Shown here piece after piece: positions 16,744 through 25,647 of a stretch of DNA of 52,257 nt; the first letter of the stretch is position 1; each line of letters opens with the position of its first letter. Below the pieces are notes generated by a model that did not search any database, was not told the DNA's origin, and saw only the letters and a list, made by a program, of their open reading frames with translations. Where the stretch lies: positions 1-52,257 of the forward strand of contig JAAXKN010000032.1 in NCBI GenBank assembly GCA_025612375.1. The letters run 5' to 3'. Made by a program: the position numbers and the translations under genes. Source of the stretch: Ignavibacteria bacterium. Lineage in GTDB: Bacteria > Bacteroidota > Ignavibacteria > Ignavibacteriales > SURF-24.

Positions 16744-17196
16744 ATGGATACTCAGACTCTTATAAGACCGATGGAGATACTATTGGTCGAAGACAATAAC
16801 GGCGATATACTGTTAATACAGGAGGCTCTGGAAGAAGGAAAGCTAAGCAGCAATTTAAGTGTTACAAAAAACGGGATGGAAGCCATCGATTTCCTGCACC
16901 GGAGGGGACCTTATAAGGATGCACCCACACCGGATCTGATCTTGCTGGATATGAACCTTCCCAAGAAAAACGGCAAGGAGGTCCTGGCTGAAATAAAGTC
17001 GGATGAAAACCTCAAGGTTATTCCTGTAGTAATACTAACTTCCTCGCAGGCTGAGCAGGACATTTTAGTAAGCTACAAGCTGAACGCCAACTGTTACATT
17101 ACCAAACCGGTGGATTTTGAAAAGTTCATTACTGTAATTAACTCAATTGAGGACTTCTGGTTTTCAATTGTCAAGCTTCCTACTCAGGGGAAATAA
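16744..17196 (+). CDS. Rcp1-like single-domain response regulator
   Basis: A 150-residue receiver domain. The acidic pair is in 'LVEDNNGD', the phosphoacceptor is Asp69 in 'DLILLDMNLP', and the conserved Thr/Ser and Lys are in 'VVILTSS' and 'YITKPVDF'. There is no output domain. The 'DNNGD' and 'PKKNGKEVL' patterns resemble the Rcp1 subgroup, which commonly pairs with sensor kinases of the phytochrome or PAS type. Its stop codon overlaps the start of the next gene (TAATG), so the two are translationally coupled and probably form one signalling unit. Confidence 0.92.
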   Translation: MDTQTLIRPMEILLVEDNNGDILLIQEALEEGKLSSNLSVTKNGMEAIDFLHRRGPYKDAPTPDLILLDMNLPKKNGKEVLAEIKSDENLKVIPVVILTSSQAEQDILVSYKLNANCYITKPVDFEKFITVINSIEDFWFSIVKLPTQGK

Positions 17197-18761
17197 TGAA
17201 AAAAGAATCAATAAGGCTTCTTGTTATTGAGGACAATCCCGGAGATGCCGCTTTAATTGAGGATATGATCGGCGACATCTCTGAAATAAGGATTGAAATG
17301 ATGCATGTTACGCGCCTCTCGGCAGGCCTGGAAGCGCTGGGAAGTTACAATATAGACGCGGTGCTGCTGGACCTGGGGCTCCCGGACAGCTTCGGTATAA
17401 GCACGCTGCACAAAATCCAGACCCATACCTCAGGCGTACCTGTTGTAGTTATGACCGGGCTGAATGACAAGCAGGTGGCGGTTGAGGCGATAAAAGGAGG
17501 CGCACAGGATTATCTTGTAAAGGGGAGGATTGACTCCGAGCTATTGGAGCATTCACTCCGCTATGCAATTGAAAGAAAGAGAATTGAAGAAGCCCTTATT
17601 GAAAGCCAGTCGGAGCTTAAGGCAACATTTGATCAGGCGGCAGTAGGCATTGCCCACGTTTCACTCGAGGGTAAATGGCTCAAGGTAAACCAGAAGATGT
17701 GCGACATTACAGGTTATACGGCTGAGGAGCTTTCAAGGCTTGACTTCCAGAGGTTAACGCACCCGGAGGACCTTGAAAAGGACCTGGAGCAGGTAAAAAT
17801 GATTCTGGAGGGAAATATCAGTACTTACGCCATGGAAAAGCGCTACATAAGGAAGGACGGCTCAAGTATATGGGTAAACCTTACGGTTTCACTTGTACGC
17901 GACTCCGGGGGCAATCCCCCATATTTTATTTCCATTATTGAAGACATTTCGGAACGGAAAGAAGCTGAAGAGAAAGTGCTCCGCTATTCCGAAGAGCTCA
18001 GGAAAAGCAAGGAGGAGATTGAGAAAAACGCCGTTGAACTTGCCGCGCTGAATAAAAACCTTGAGGAGGTAAATGCCGGTAAGGACAGGTTTTTCTCAAT
18101 TGTAGCGCACGATCTGAGAAGCCCGTTTTCGGCGCTGCTTGGCTTTACAGAGTACTTAAGCCATAACATTGATGAGCTTGGGAAAGATGAGATAAAGGAT
18201 TTTGCATTCCGTGTGCATACATCGTTAAAAAGAATATTCCGCCTTGTTGATAACCTGCTGCAGTGGTCCACGCTGCAGTCGGGCAGGATGAAGTTTTCGC
18301 CCGTTAATTTCTGTCTTAATCTTTTGATTAAGGAAGTGCTGGATATATACCAGGTTAACGCGGCACGGAAAAAGATAAACCTGAATTTTGATTTTGAGAG
18401 TGACTACGACGTATTTGCAGACAAGAATATGACAGACACCGTAATACGGAATCTCCTCTCCAACGCATTAAAGTTTACGTATCCCGACGGGCGTGTAACG
18501 ATCAGGGTCCATGACGATACAGACGATGTTATTGTTTCGGTAAGCGATACGGGAACGGGGATTTCGCAGGAAGACATGGTGAAGTTATTCAGGATAGAGG
18601 AAAGCGTTTCCAAAGCAGGAACGGATAAAGAGAAGGGGACAGGCCTGGGGTTAATTCTGGTAAAAGATTTTGTTGAACGCAACGGGGGCAGAATCTGGGT
18701 AGAAAGCCAGCCCGGGCATGGGAGCACATTCAAGTTTACATTAAAGAAAAAGGCCCTGTAA
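17196..18761 (+). CDS. REC-PAS-histidine kinase
   Basis: A 521-residue soluble sensor kinase. Residues 5-120 are a receiver domain with phosphoacceptor Asp59 ('DAVLLDLGLPDS'); about 135-255 a PAS domain with the C-terminal 'YFISIIEDISERK' PAC-like signature; about 255-295 a coiled coil; then HisKA with His305 in 'FFSIVAHDLRSPFSALLGF'; and HATPase with 'NLLSNALKF' (N box), 'DTGTGI' (G1) and 'GTGLGL' (G2). No membrane segments. Having an N-terminal receiver, it probably takes signals from another kinase while sensing through the PAS domain, and could phosphorylate the preceding single-domain regulator. The stop codon lies inside the terminator loop. Confidence 0.93.
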   Translation: MKKESIRLLVIEDNPGDAALIEDMIGDISEIRIEMMHVTRLSAGLEALGSYNIDAVLLDLGLPDSFGISTLHKIQTHTSGVPVVVMTGLNDKQVAVEAIKGGAQDYLVKGRIDSELLEHSLRYAIERKRIEEALIESQSELKATFDQAAVGIAHVSLEGKWLKVNQKMCDITGYTAEELSRLDFQRLTHPEDLEKDLEQVKMILEGNISTYAMEKRYIRKDGSSIWVNLTVSLVRDSGGNPPYFISIIEDISERKEAEEKVLRYSEELRKSKEEIEKNAVELAALNKNLEEVNAGKDRFFSIVAHDLRSPFSALLGFTEYLSHNIDELGKDEIKDFAFRVHTSLKRIFRLVDNLLQWSTLQSGRMKFSPVNFCLNLLIKEVLDIYQVNAARKKINLNFDFESDYDVFADKNMTDTVIRNLLSNALKFTYPDGRVTIRVHDDTDDVIVSVSDTGTGISQEDMVKLFRIEESVSKAGTDKEKGTGLGLILVKDFVERNGGRIWVESQPGHGSTFKFTLKKKAL

Positions 18762-18772
18762 GGGCCTTTTTC
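18746..18772. terminator. Bidirectional Rho-independent terminator
   Basis: A 12-base-pair perfect stem GAAAAAGGCCCT/AGGGCCTTTTTC with loop GTA. The A-run on one arm and T-run on the other let it work on both strands, ending both the kinase gene (plus) and the msmK/ugpC-like gene (minus). Confidence 0.88.
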
Positions 18773-18792
18773 TTGTACTGAAGGATAATAAA

Positions 18793-19869
18793 TTACAGGG
18801 CCTGCTGGGTCTCGGAGTCGAAGAAGTGGAATTTCTCACGCTTGAAGTAGAGCGTTAGTTTGCTTCCTACATCGGGCTTTTCACGGGCCGGGATGCGGCT
18901 TACGAACTGGCTTTCTCCTAATGGGAAATAAAGGAATATTTCGTTACCCATAGGCTCTACTACTTCCAGGACTACTTCCACAGGTTCATATTTGTCTGAA
19001 GGGGTATCTAATTCATGTATGTCCTCGGGTCTTATGCCGAGAGTTACCTTCTTCCCTGAATAGTCCTTCATCTTAGAATCTACTTTGAATGATATCTTGC
19101 CTGTAGTGTCAGTGAATGTTTCACCTGTCACTGTTCCATTAAGGAAGTTCATTGGCGGGCTTCCTATGAAGCCAGCTACAAACTTGTTCTTTGGGCTGTT
19201 ATAAAGGTTTAAGGGGGTATCCATCTGCTGCACCAGGCCGCTTTTCATTACAACAATCCTGTCACCCATTGTCATGGCCTCGGTCTGGTCGTGTGTTACA
19301 TAGATCATTGTAGCCTGAAGTTTCTGATGGAGCTTTGATATTTCTGTCCTCATCTGAACCCTCAGCTTTGCATCCAGGTTGCTTAAGGGTTCGTCAAATA
19401 AGAATACCTTGGGCCTTCGCACAATTGCACGCCCGACTGCTACTCTCTGACGCTCACCGCCTGACAAGGCCTTGGGTTTACGCGTTAAAAGGTGCTCAAT
19501 TTCAAGTATATGGGCAGCTTCTTCAACCCTTGTTTTTATCTCAGGCTTCGGGAATTTCCTTATCTTAAGGCCGAAAGCCATGTTCTCGTAGACTGTCATG
19601 TGGGGATACAGGGCATAGTTCTGAAATACCATGGCTATGTCACGGTCCTTTGGACTAATGTCGTTTACCAGGCGTCCGTCTATGTAGAGTTCTCCTGAGG
19701 TGATGTCCTCAAGGCCCGCAATCATCCTGAGAGTTGTGGATTTTCCGCATCCCGAGGGGCCTACAAGAACCAGGAATTCCTTGTCTTTTACATCGAGGGA
19801 TACGCCTTTAACCGCCTCCTGGCCCCCTTCGTAGACCTTTGTTACTTCCTTTAAGCTTACTTCTGCCAT
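18793..19869 (-). CDS. ugpC: Sugar ABC transporter ATP-binding protein (MsmK/UgpC type)
   Basis: A 358-residue ATPase of the CUT1 carbohydrate uptake group. Walker A GPSGCGKST (residues 37-45), Q-loop 'VFQNYALYPHMTV', signature LSGGERQR (from 135), Walker B 'VFLFDEP' (155-161), D-loop 'SNLDAKLR' and switch His in 'VTHDQTEAM' are all present. A C-terminal TOBE/OB regulatory region (about 235-358) marks it as a MalK/UgpC/MsmK type that can serve several permeases. No permease gene is in the window; the only solute-binding protein is at 23058. It is the last gene of the long minus-strand locus, 13 bases behind xylB. GAGAATTTT precedes the ATG. Confidence 0.93.
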   Translation of the reverse strand: MAEVSLKEVTKVYEGGQEAVKGVSLDVKDKEFLVLVGPSGCGKSTTLRMIAGLEDITSGELYIDGRLVNDISPKDRDIAMVFQNYALYPHMTVYENMAFGLKIRKFPKPEIKTRVEEAAHILEIEHLLTRKPKALSGGERQRVAVGRAIVRRPKVFLFDEPLSNLDAKLRVQMRTEISKLHQKLQATMIYVTHDQTEAMTMGDRIVVMKSGLVQQMDTPLNLYNSPKNKFVAGFIGSPPMNFLNGTVTGETFTDTTGKISFKVDSKMKDYSGKKVTLGIRPEDIHELDTPSDKYEPVEVVLEVVEPMGNEIFLYFPLGESQFVSRIPAREKPDVGSKLTLYFKREKFHFFDSETQQAL

Positions 19870-19882
19870 AAAATTCTCTTTT

Positions 19883-21436
19883 TTATTTGTTCAATGTATG
19901 GAACTGTTTATTTACAGTTCTGGAAATTGTCTTAAACGTGCTCTTAAGCAATGGATACATTTCTTTGTATATGCTGTAATAGTCCTGATATATCTTTACG
20001 CCTTCAGCATCGGGCTCTGTGTGATCAGCAAGGGCAAGACAGGTGTCGCAGGCTTCTTCAACAGTATTAAATTCTCCCGTACCGACCGCAGCCAGAAGTG
20101 CCGCGCCATAAGGTGCGCCTTCGGTTGAAGTAAGCGTTACAATTTCACTGTTAAATACGTCTGCCAGTATCTGGCGCCATAGGCTGCTTCTTGCGCCTCC
20201 GCCCGACAAGCGTATCTGGCTTGCGTTTATTCCCATATGCCTGTTAAGCTCCAGGCAGTCCCTGAGGCTGTAGGCCACACCTTCAAGAACACTTCTTACC
20301 ATGTGGGGCTTAGAGTGCCTGAGCGTAAGTCCAATAAATGTGCCTTTGGCATCGGGATCGGGATACGGGGTCCTTTCGCCTGAAAGGTAGGGAAGGAAGA
20401 GAAGTCCTTCGGAGCCTCTTTCAGCCATGGATGCTTCCTGAGTCAGTATTTCGTAGGGGTCCTGTCCTGTGTGGCGGGATAAGGATATTTCAGTGTCCCC
20501 CAGGACATCCCTAAACCAGCGGAAACTTCCTGCCGCGGCAAGTGTTACGCCCATAAGGTGCCACGTGCCGGGAACGGCGTGGCAGAAAGCGTGCAGGCGT
20601 CCTTCAGGTTCAATTTCAAGTTTATTGCTGTGAGTAAAAACCACGCCTGAGGTGCCTAGGACGACAGAAGTTATTCCCTGCCTTACGGTTCCCGTTCCAA
20701 CGGCTCCTGCGGCCTGGTCGCCTCCTCCGCCTACAACAGGGGTGCCCTGGCAGAGGCCTGTAAGGGAAGCGGCCTCAGAGGTAACTTTTCCTGTAATGAA
20801 AGGAGATTCATAAACCTTCGGCATCCATTCTTTGCGTATATTAACCAGTGAAAGAATTTCATCGGCCCAATTCCGTGCGTTTACGTCCAGGAGTGAAGTG
20901 CCCGAGGCGTCTGAGACTTCTGTAGCCAGCTCACCCGTAAGGCGGTAGCGGATATAGTCCTTGGGCAGAAGTATGTGAGCAATTTTTTTATAGATTTCGG
21001 GCTCATTTTTCTCGACCCAAAGGACTTTTGGCGCGGTAAAGCCGGGGAGGACGGGGTTGCCTGTAATTCTAAGCAGGCGTTCGAAGCCCACTTTTTCAGT
21101 CATCTCGCGGCACTCTTCAATTGTCCTCTGGTCGTTCCACATGATGCATGGGCGGAGCACATTTCCATTTTCATCAAGAAGTACAAGCCCGTGCATCTGT
21201 CCTGTAAGTCCCAGGCCCTTAATGTCCTGCTTACTTATTCCCGAGTCACTGATAATCTTACGGAAGCTTCTTTGTGCGGCTGTCCACCAGTCCTCCGGAT
21301 TCTGTTCAGCCCATAAGGGGCGCGGCGTAGACATTGTGTACCCGCTTGAAGCCGCGGCAATTACTTTTCCATTACTGTCGACAAGAAGCGCCTTTACACC
21401 CGTTGTACCGACATCCAGCCCGGCAAAATAAGACAT
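19883..21436 (-). CDS. xylB: Xylulokinase
   Basis: A 517-residue FGGY-family kinase. The N-terminal phosphate-binding 'GLDVGTTGVKALLVD' and the xylulokinase-typical 'LTGQMHGLVLLDE' with 'CIMWNDQRT' are present; the catalytic base is Asp240 in 'GGGGDQAAGAVGTG'; the C-terminal 'SGGGARSSLWRQILADVF' binds ATP. It phosphorylates D-xylulose with ATP in the cytoplasm and feeds the pentose phosphate pathway. AGAGGATAAG gives a good ribosome binding site. No xylA is in the window, so the xylose-to-xylulose step must be encoded elsewhere or done by the isomerase-like protein at 46216 or a reductase/dehydrogenase route. Its place with GH10 xylanases supports xylan use. Confidence 0.93.
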   Translation of the reverse strand: MSYFAGLDVGTTGVKALLVDSNGKVIAAASSGYTMSTPRPLWAEQNPEDWWTAAQRSFRKIISDSGISKQDIKGLGLTGQMHGLVLLDENGNVLRPCIMWNDQRTIEECREMTEKVGFERLLRITGNPVLPGFTAPKVLWVEKNEPEIYKKIAHILLPKDYIRYRLTGELATEVSDASGTSLLDVNARNWADEILSLVNIRKEWMPKVYESPFITGKVTSEAASLTGLCQGTPVVGGGGDQAAGAVGTGTVRQGITSVVLGTSGVVFTHSNKLEIEPEGRLHAFCHAVPGTWHLMGVTLAAAGSFRWFRDVLGDTEISLSRHTGQDPYEILTQEASMAERGSEGLLFLPYLSGERTPYPDPDAKGTFIGLTLRHSKPHMVRSVLEGVAYSLRDCLELNRHMGINASQIRLSGGGARSSLWRQILADVFNSEIVTLTSTEGAPYGAALLAAVGTGEFNTVEEACDTCLALADHTEPDAEGVKIYQDYYSIYKEMYPLLKSTFKTISRTVNKQFHTLNK

Positions 21437-21465
21437 TTAACTTATCCTCTAAATTTTTTAAAAGT

Positions 21466-22224
21466 TTATCTTACTCTTTTATTATCAGCAAGAAACGGCT
21501 CAGCCAGCCCTTTAAGAGATCCATCGGCCTCATAAATGGGTTCCGGGGAGTACTGTATTGCATAAGCGCGTCTCATCCTGTCTGTAAAATTAGCTCCCGA
21601 GCGGTGGAAGACAGTGCTTGAGAAAACGACAATTGATCCCGCCGGGCAGATTGCAGGCGTGCCGCGCTCAGTGCCGAAATATCCCACCCTGTCGTTTGAA
21701 TTCGGGACGGGCTTATGCTCAACTTTGTCCCTGGTTCCGGCAAGCGAGTAGGGAAGGAGGTAGACGGTGCCGTTTTCCTCATTTACGTCGTCAAGAGGGA
21801 TCCAGGCGTTGACATAAGGCTTATGCTGGTAGTCCACATAGCCCGAATCCTGGTGCCAGCCGAATTCAGCGCCTTTTTTGTCCGTTCCTTTTACCACGAA
21901 CTGTTCCCAGAATAGCATTGCGTTGGGGCCTATGGTTGCGCGGCAGATTTCCGCCATGAGGCCGCTGAATATGAACTGCCCGAGTTCAGGGCGGTCCTTA
22001 TATGCCAGGAACACGAAGTAGCGGCTGTTCTTGCGGCTGAGGTTAAGAGTGTCTGTTTTCTGGCGGTCCATCTCCTCATCCTGAAGGCGTATTAGTTCAG
22101 CGCATTCGGAGCGGAGGATTTCGAGGTTCCTGTCGGGTATTACTTTATCTAAAATAAAAAAGCCCTCTTCCTGGTATTTTCTTTTCTGTTCATCTGTAAC
22201 ACGGAATTCAGTTAGAATAGACAT
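21466..22224 (-). CDS. PhyH-family Fe(II)/2-oxoglutarate dioxygenase
   Basis: A 252-residue jelly-roll protein. The iron ligands are seen as His124-x-Asp126 in 'GWHQDSGYVDY' and a distal His207 in 'VFHRSGANFTDRMRRAY', with an Arg (about 218-219) for 2-oxoglutarate. Phytanoyl-CoA dioxygenase relatives hydroxylate diverse small molecules; the substrate here is unknown. It starts 74 bases downstream of a family E repeat and sits 29 bases in front of xylB, so it is probably co-transcribed with the pentose gene. Such an oxygenase would need oxygen, which is notable beside the oxygen-sensitive corrinoid chemistry implied upstream. A role in oxidative demethylation or sugar side-group removal is possible but only a guess. 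Confidence 0.85.
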   Translation of the reverse strand: MSILTEFRVTDEQKRKYQEEGFFILDKVIPDRNLEILRSECAELIRLQDEEMDRQKTDTLNLSRKNSRYFVFLAYKDRPELGQFIFSGLMAEICRATIGPNAMLFWEQFVVKGTDKKGAEFGWHQDSGYVDYQHKPYVNAWIPLDDVNEENGTVYLLPYSLAGTRDKVEHKPVPNSNDRVGYFGTERGTPAICPAGSIVVFSSTVFHRSGANFTDRMRRAYAIQYSPEPIYEADGSLKGLAEPFLADNKRVR

Positions 22225-22297
22225 AGGTTTCTCCTTTCGTTATAATAATTTCATCCCGTTTAAATATCAATCTATTTTATGCGTCGTTCATTTTACA

Positions 22298-22430
22298 TGT
22301 CGCCCCGTTGGGGCCCGGAAATTGGGGGGATACGGTTCCCGGGGGTTCCCGCATCCCCTAGCGGGGATTTGGTCACCCCCGGCTACAATCAAAGCGCCCT
22401 TCCAGGGCTTATTAACTGCGTAATTCTAAA
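22298..22430 (-). repeat. Family E multi-hairpin intergenic repeat, copy 1
   Basis: About 133 bases with consecutive GC hairpins (CGCCCCGTTGGGGC, CCCCTAGCGGGG, GCGCCCTTCCAGGGC) ending in TTAACTGCGTAATTCTAAAT. It aligns along its length with the copy at 27649-27780, although the stems differ. On the minus strand it would form the leader just in front of the PhyH gene. Confidence 0.8.
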
Positions 22431-22442
22431 TGTTTTCTTTTC

Positions 22443-22474
22443 AGTGATGTCAGGAACCATTTCCTGACATCACT
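22443..22474. repeat. Family G hairpin repeat, long copy
   Basis: A perfect 14-base-pair stem AGTGATGTCAGGAA/TTCCTGACATCACT with a 4-base loop, 23 bases behind the flavodoxin stop. It matches the hairpin at 8488-8513 with compensating changes (GCC/GGC against GTC/GAC). It may slow or end transcription from the upstream genes, but there is no T-run on the minus strand. Confidence 0.75.
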
Positions 22475-22497
22475 CTTTTCCGGCACCGCATTAAAAT

Positions 22498-23037
22498 TTA
22501 ATAATCTTCCTCTGCCATTGCGGAAAGGGTTTCTTTCTGGGTGTGGATTTCAACCCATTGGGAAAGCCTCTCGCCAAGCCTTCTGCAGGCTTTTATTTCT
22601 TTATCCATCAGGGGTGCTCCGGCCGATACGGCGCCATAATGGAGGGTAAACTTATCCTCGACATAATCCGTAACACCGAAGACCAGGAAACCGTAATTTA
22701 TTAACATGACGAGAGCCGAGAGGCAGCTGATTTCATTTCCTCCGCCCCAGCCTCCCGAGGATGAGAAAGAGCAGCCGATCTTGCCGTCAATTTTTCCCCA
22801 GAGTTCTTCCTCAATTTCATCCCAGAAGCGTTTCATCTTCCAGGATATGAGTCCCAGACGGGTGGGAGTGCCAACGGCAATGCCGTCGCACCAGAGGACG
22901 TCTTCAGCTTTGGCTTCGTCAACAGATTTCAGGCGTACTTCGTGATGCTGATTCTGTCTTGCCCCTTCAGCAACATACTCGGCCATTTTTTTAGTATTGC
23001 CTGTTGCAGAGTCGTAAAGGACCAATAATTTTCCCAT
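22498..23037 (-). CDS. Flavodoxin/WrbA-like FMN protein
   Basis: A 179-residue flavodoxin-fold protein. The N-terminal FMN phosphate loop is 'YDSATGNTKKMAEYV' (residues about 9-23), the second loop 'GTPTRLGLISWKMKRFWDE' and the third 'SFSSSGGWGGGNE' match the WrbA/NAD(P)H:quinone oxidoreductase pattern. It carries electrons or reduces quinones in the cytoplasm. It follows the solute-binding protein gene by 20 bases. Flavodoxins can also reduce corrinoid proteins for reactivation, so a link with the corrinoid protein at 25648 is possible, but this is inference from neighbourhood only. Confidence 0.85.
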   Translation of the reverse strand: MGKLLVLYDSATGNTKKMAEYVAEGARQNQHHEVRLKSVDEAKAEDVLWCDGIAVGTPTRLGLISWKMKRFWDEIEEELWGKIDGKIGCSFSSSGGWGGGNEISCLSALVMLINYGFLVFGVTDYVEDKFTLHYGAVSAGAPLMDKEIKACRRLGERLSQWVEIHTQKETLSAMAEEDY

Positions 23038-23057
23038 ATAGCTTACCCTTATTATGA

Positions 23058-24368
23058 TTAATTTGCTGCCCTCAGCAACCTGTCGGACTTTTGCGCCGCC
23101 AGGTCCAGAGCAGATTTTATGTCTGTTTTTCCTATTATGCAGTTTTCCACGGCCTGGGCAATAATCTGGTTAATTTCCACGCGGTGGTAATCAATTACGC
23201 CCCTGGCCTGACCTATAGGTATCTGTTCAACGAAAGCCTTCATGGCAGGATCTTTAGAAAGAAATTCTTTATATGCTTTCAGATCCAGCGTTGAACGCCT
23301 TACAGGAAGGTATCCGGACTTTTCAGAGAACATTGCCTGAACCTCAGGCTGAATGACCCACTTTAAGAATGTCCACGCTTCCTTCGGATGCGCGCTCTGC
23401 TTAAAGATTGCCAGGTGCTCGCCTGCAAGGTATGTTGCCCTTTTAACCGGACCCGCAGGAAGAGACGCAACAGACCAGTCCTTATTATTCATCTTGCGGA
23501 ACTCGGGCAGATCCCACGGCCCATCCATAATCATTGCCAGGCTTCCCGAGGCAAAGCCCAGGTTGTGCGTCATAGTGCATTTTGTAAGATCGAGCCCCTG
23601 ATAAAGGTCCTTCCAGAGTGAGAGCGCCTTTACGCCGGCCTCACTGTTAAATTCAACTTTTGTCTGTTCGGGGTTTATCACCCTTCCTCCCGCCTGCCAG
23701 AGGTACGGTTCCCATTGAAGTATCATCCATATGCTTAAGGGTCCGGAGGCCGGAAAAACAGGGACATAAAACCCGTACTGGTCGGTTATGCCGTCGTGGT
23801 TTTTATCCACAGTAAGTTTTTTTGCGTATTCGCGAAGTTCCGTCCAGTCCTTAGGCGGATGGTTTGGATCGAGCCCCGCCTGCTTAAAAAGCGCCTTGTT
23901 GTAAAAAAGAGCCAGGGTAGTGCATTCCATGGGAAGGGCGTAGAGTGTATCGCGCCACTTTGCCGCCTGGAGCAGCGGGGGGAAGATGTCGTTCATCTCC
24001 TCGTCTGTAAGTCCGTCAGGGCCCTTAATAAAATGGTTCATCGGGTACAGCGCGTCAGCCTCAACAAGCTTATCCATATAGTCCGAATGAATCCATGCGA
24101 TGTCAGGCGCCGTGCGGCTTTGAATTGCGGTAACAAGTTTTTGTATCAGGGGGTCGCCGCTCGGGACGTACTGAGCCCTTATTTTAATATCCGGGTGCTC
24201 ACGTTCGAACCTGTCGATCAGCTCATTTAAGGCCGGAATGGTGTTGGAGACAAAACTGTGCCAGAAAGTAATTACGACTTTGCCATCGTCCTTACTCCTG
24301 CTCCCGCAGCTTAGAGAAGAAAGCGCTGCCGCGGCTGTAAAAATGAACAGTATGAAATATTTTTTCAT
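23058..24368 (-). CDS. Sugar ABC transporter solute-binding lipoprotein (family 1)
   Basis: A 436-residue protein. The N-terminal signal ends at Cys21 (SSLSCGS), a lipoprotein-type cleavage site with a loose lipobox, followed by a polar linker. The 'VVITFWHSF..NTIPALNELIDRFEREHPDIKI' opening and 'WTELREYAKKLT', 'GPWDLPEF' and 'AWTFLKWVIQPEVQ' blocks are typical of UgpB/CUT1 substrate-binding proteins for oligosaccharides or glycerol phosphodiesters. With the UgpC/MsmK-like ATPase at 18793 it suggests an oligosaccharide importer, but the two permease genes usual next to it are missing from the window. A 182-base gap with a heptamer array lies upstream. Confidence 0.9.
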   Translation of the reverse strand: MKKYFILFIFTAAAALSSLSCGSRSKDDGKVVITFWHSFVSNTIPALNELIDRFEREHPDIKIRAQYVPSGDPLIQKLVTAIQSRTAPDIAWIHSDYMDKLVEADALYPMNHFIKGPDGLTDEEMNDIFPPLLQAAKWRDTLYALPMECTTLALFYNKALFKQAGLDPNHPPKDWTELREYAKKLTVDKNHDGITDQYGFYVPVFPASGPLSIWMILQWEPYLWQAGGRVINPEQTKVEFNSEAGVKALSLWKDLYQGLDLTKCTMTHNLGFASGSLAMIMDGPWDLPEFRKMNNKDWSVASLPAGPVKRATYLAGEHLAIFKQSAHPKEAWTFLKWVIQPEVQAMFSEKSGYLPVRRSTLDLKAYKEFLSKDPAMKAFVEQIPIGQARGVIDYHRVEINQIIAQAVENCIIGKTDIKSALDLAAQKSDRLLRAAN

Positions 24369-24525
24369 GGCCGGTCCCTGTTACATTAATTTTACACAAT
24401 TTTTCTTAGAAAGGCACCCCGGTTTATTTATCCCTGAACATTGAAAGATAGCAAGGGCTCTTGCCTGAATGGCAACTTTCTGCTTCTGTTTAATTAGAAG
24501 GGGAGTCTCGCATCCGGGATAAATT

Positions 24526-24560
24526 TGAATTATGAATTATGAATTTTGAATTAGAAATTA
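24526..24560 (-). repeat. Heptamer tandem array, five units
   Basis: Five 7-base units: TGAATTA twice, TGAATTT, TGAATTA and a diverged GAAATTA. On the coding (minus) strand the unit reads TAATTCA, and the aldo/keto reductase stop codon TAA is part of the array. The same structure follows the genes at 47198 and 50623. Confidence 0.85.
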
Positions 24561-25576
24561 GATTTATAGTTCCTGTCTTTCCTGTAGATATCAAAGTACC
24601 AGTGGGGATATATTTTCCCCGGGCTGCTTACTTCATCAAGCGCGTGCATCTCGTCTTCTGTAAGCTCCCAGTCACTCGTTTTTATGTTATCCAAAAGCTG
24701 TTCTTTGTTTCTTGCGCCGATTATAACCGAGCTTACGCCGGGTTTTCTTAAAAGGTAGTTAAGAGAGACCTGGCTTATGGAAACATTTCTTTTGGAGGCA
24801 ATTTCCTCCAGCCTCCGGAGTATTTTTTCCCCTTTTTTTGTGTCGTATGGAAGATGGCTTCCGGGCTCCTTGATTCTTGTATCCTTAGGCCACTCGCGCC
24901 CCTGGCGGTATTTGCCCGTCAGAATGCCTCCGTGGAGGGGTCCCCAGACCGTTATTCCAATTTTTTCTTCCAGGCATGCCGGCACAATTTCCAACTCGAG
25001 GTCGCGCCCGACGAGGGAGTAATATGCCTGGAGTGTAATGAACTTTTCATAGCCTCTTTTCTCCTGGATGCTCAAGGCTTTAACAAGCTGCCATGCCATG
25101 AAATTAGAGCAGCCTATGTAGCGCACCTTGCCCTGGCGGACAAGAGTTTCAAAAGCCGAAAGTGTCTCCTCGAGAGGGACCATGAAATCAAATGAATGCG
25201 CCTGGTAAAGATCGATATAATCGGTATTGAGGCGTCTTAAACTTTCATCGCAGGCTTCAATTATTCTTCTGCGTGAAAGTCCCGTTCCGTTCGGGCCTTC
25301 AAAGAGCCTGAAGCCGCATTTGGTTGCAATTACGGCATCTCTGCGCCTTGGGCCCAAAGCGCGCCCGAGCATTTCTTCGGACCTTCCGGAGGAGTAGTTA
25401 TCCGCCGTGTCGAAGAAGTTTACTCCGTGCTCCAGCGCCGCACCGGTCAGTTCATCGGCGTCGTGCTGGTCAAGGCGGCCTACGTGCGTCCAGCCGTCCT
25501 CGCCCGTAAATGTCATTACGCCGAAACAAATTTCCGAGACCTCAAGTCCCGAGTTTCCAAGCATTCTGTAATTCAT
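24551..25576 (-). CDS. Aldo/keto reductase
   Basis: A 341-residue TIM-barrel NADPH-dependent oxidoreductase. The catalytic tetrad is visible: Asp56 and Tyr61 in 'FFDTADNYSSGRSEE', Lys86 in 'VIATKCGF' and His127 in 'YQAHSFD'; the C-terminal 'SVIIGARNKEQL' binds the NADPH phosphate. The 'GWTHVGRLDQHDADELTGAALEHG' opening places it near the AKR YajO/Gfo-type group. It may reduce sugar aldehydes or ketones released from the glycan, for example xylose to xylitol, but the substrate cannot be told. It lies 71 bases behind the corrinoid-protein gene in the same direction. Confidence 0.9.
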   Translation of the reverse strand: MNYRMLGNSGLEVSEICFGVMTFTGEDGWTHVGRLDQHDADELTGAALEHGVNFFDTADNYSSGRSEEMLGRALGPRRRDAVIATKCGFRLFEGPNGTGLSRRRIIEACDESLRRLNTDYIDLYQAHSFDFMVPLEETLSAFETLVRQGKVRYIGCSNFMAWQLVKALSIQEKRGYEKFITLQAYYSLVGRDLELEIVPACLEEKIGITVWGPLHGGILTGKYRQGREWPKDTRIKEPGSHLPYDTKKGEKILRRLEEIASKRNVSISQVSLNYLLRKPGVSSVIIGARNKEQLLDNIKTSDWELTEDEMHALDEVSSPGKIYPHWYFDIYRKDRNYKSNF

Positions 25577-25647
25577 AGACCAATTTAGAATTTTAAATTA
25601 AAAATAAAAATGGGGATAAACAAAAGCCGGCAATATTCCTTCCCTCC

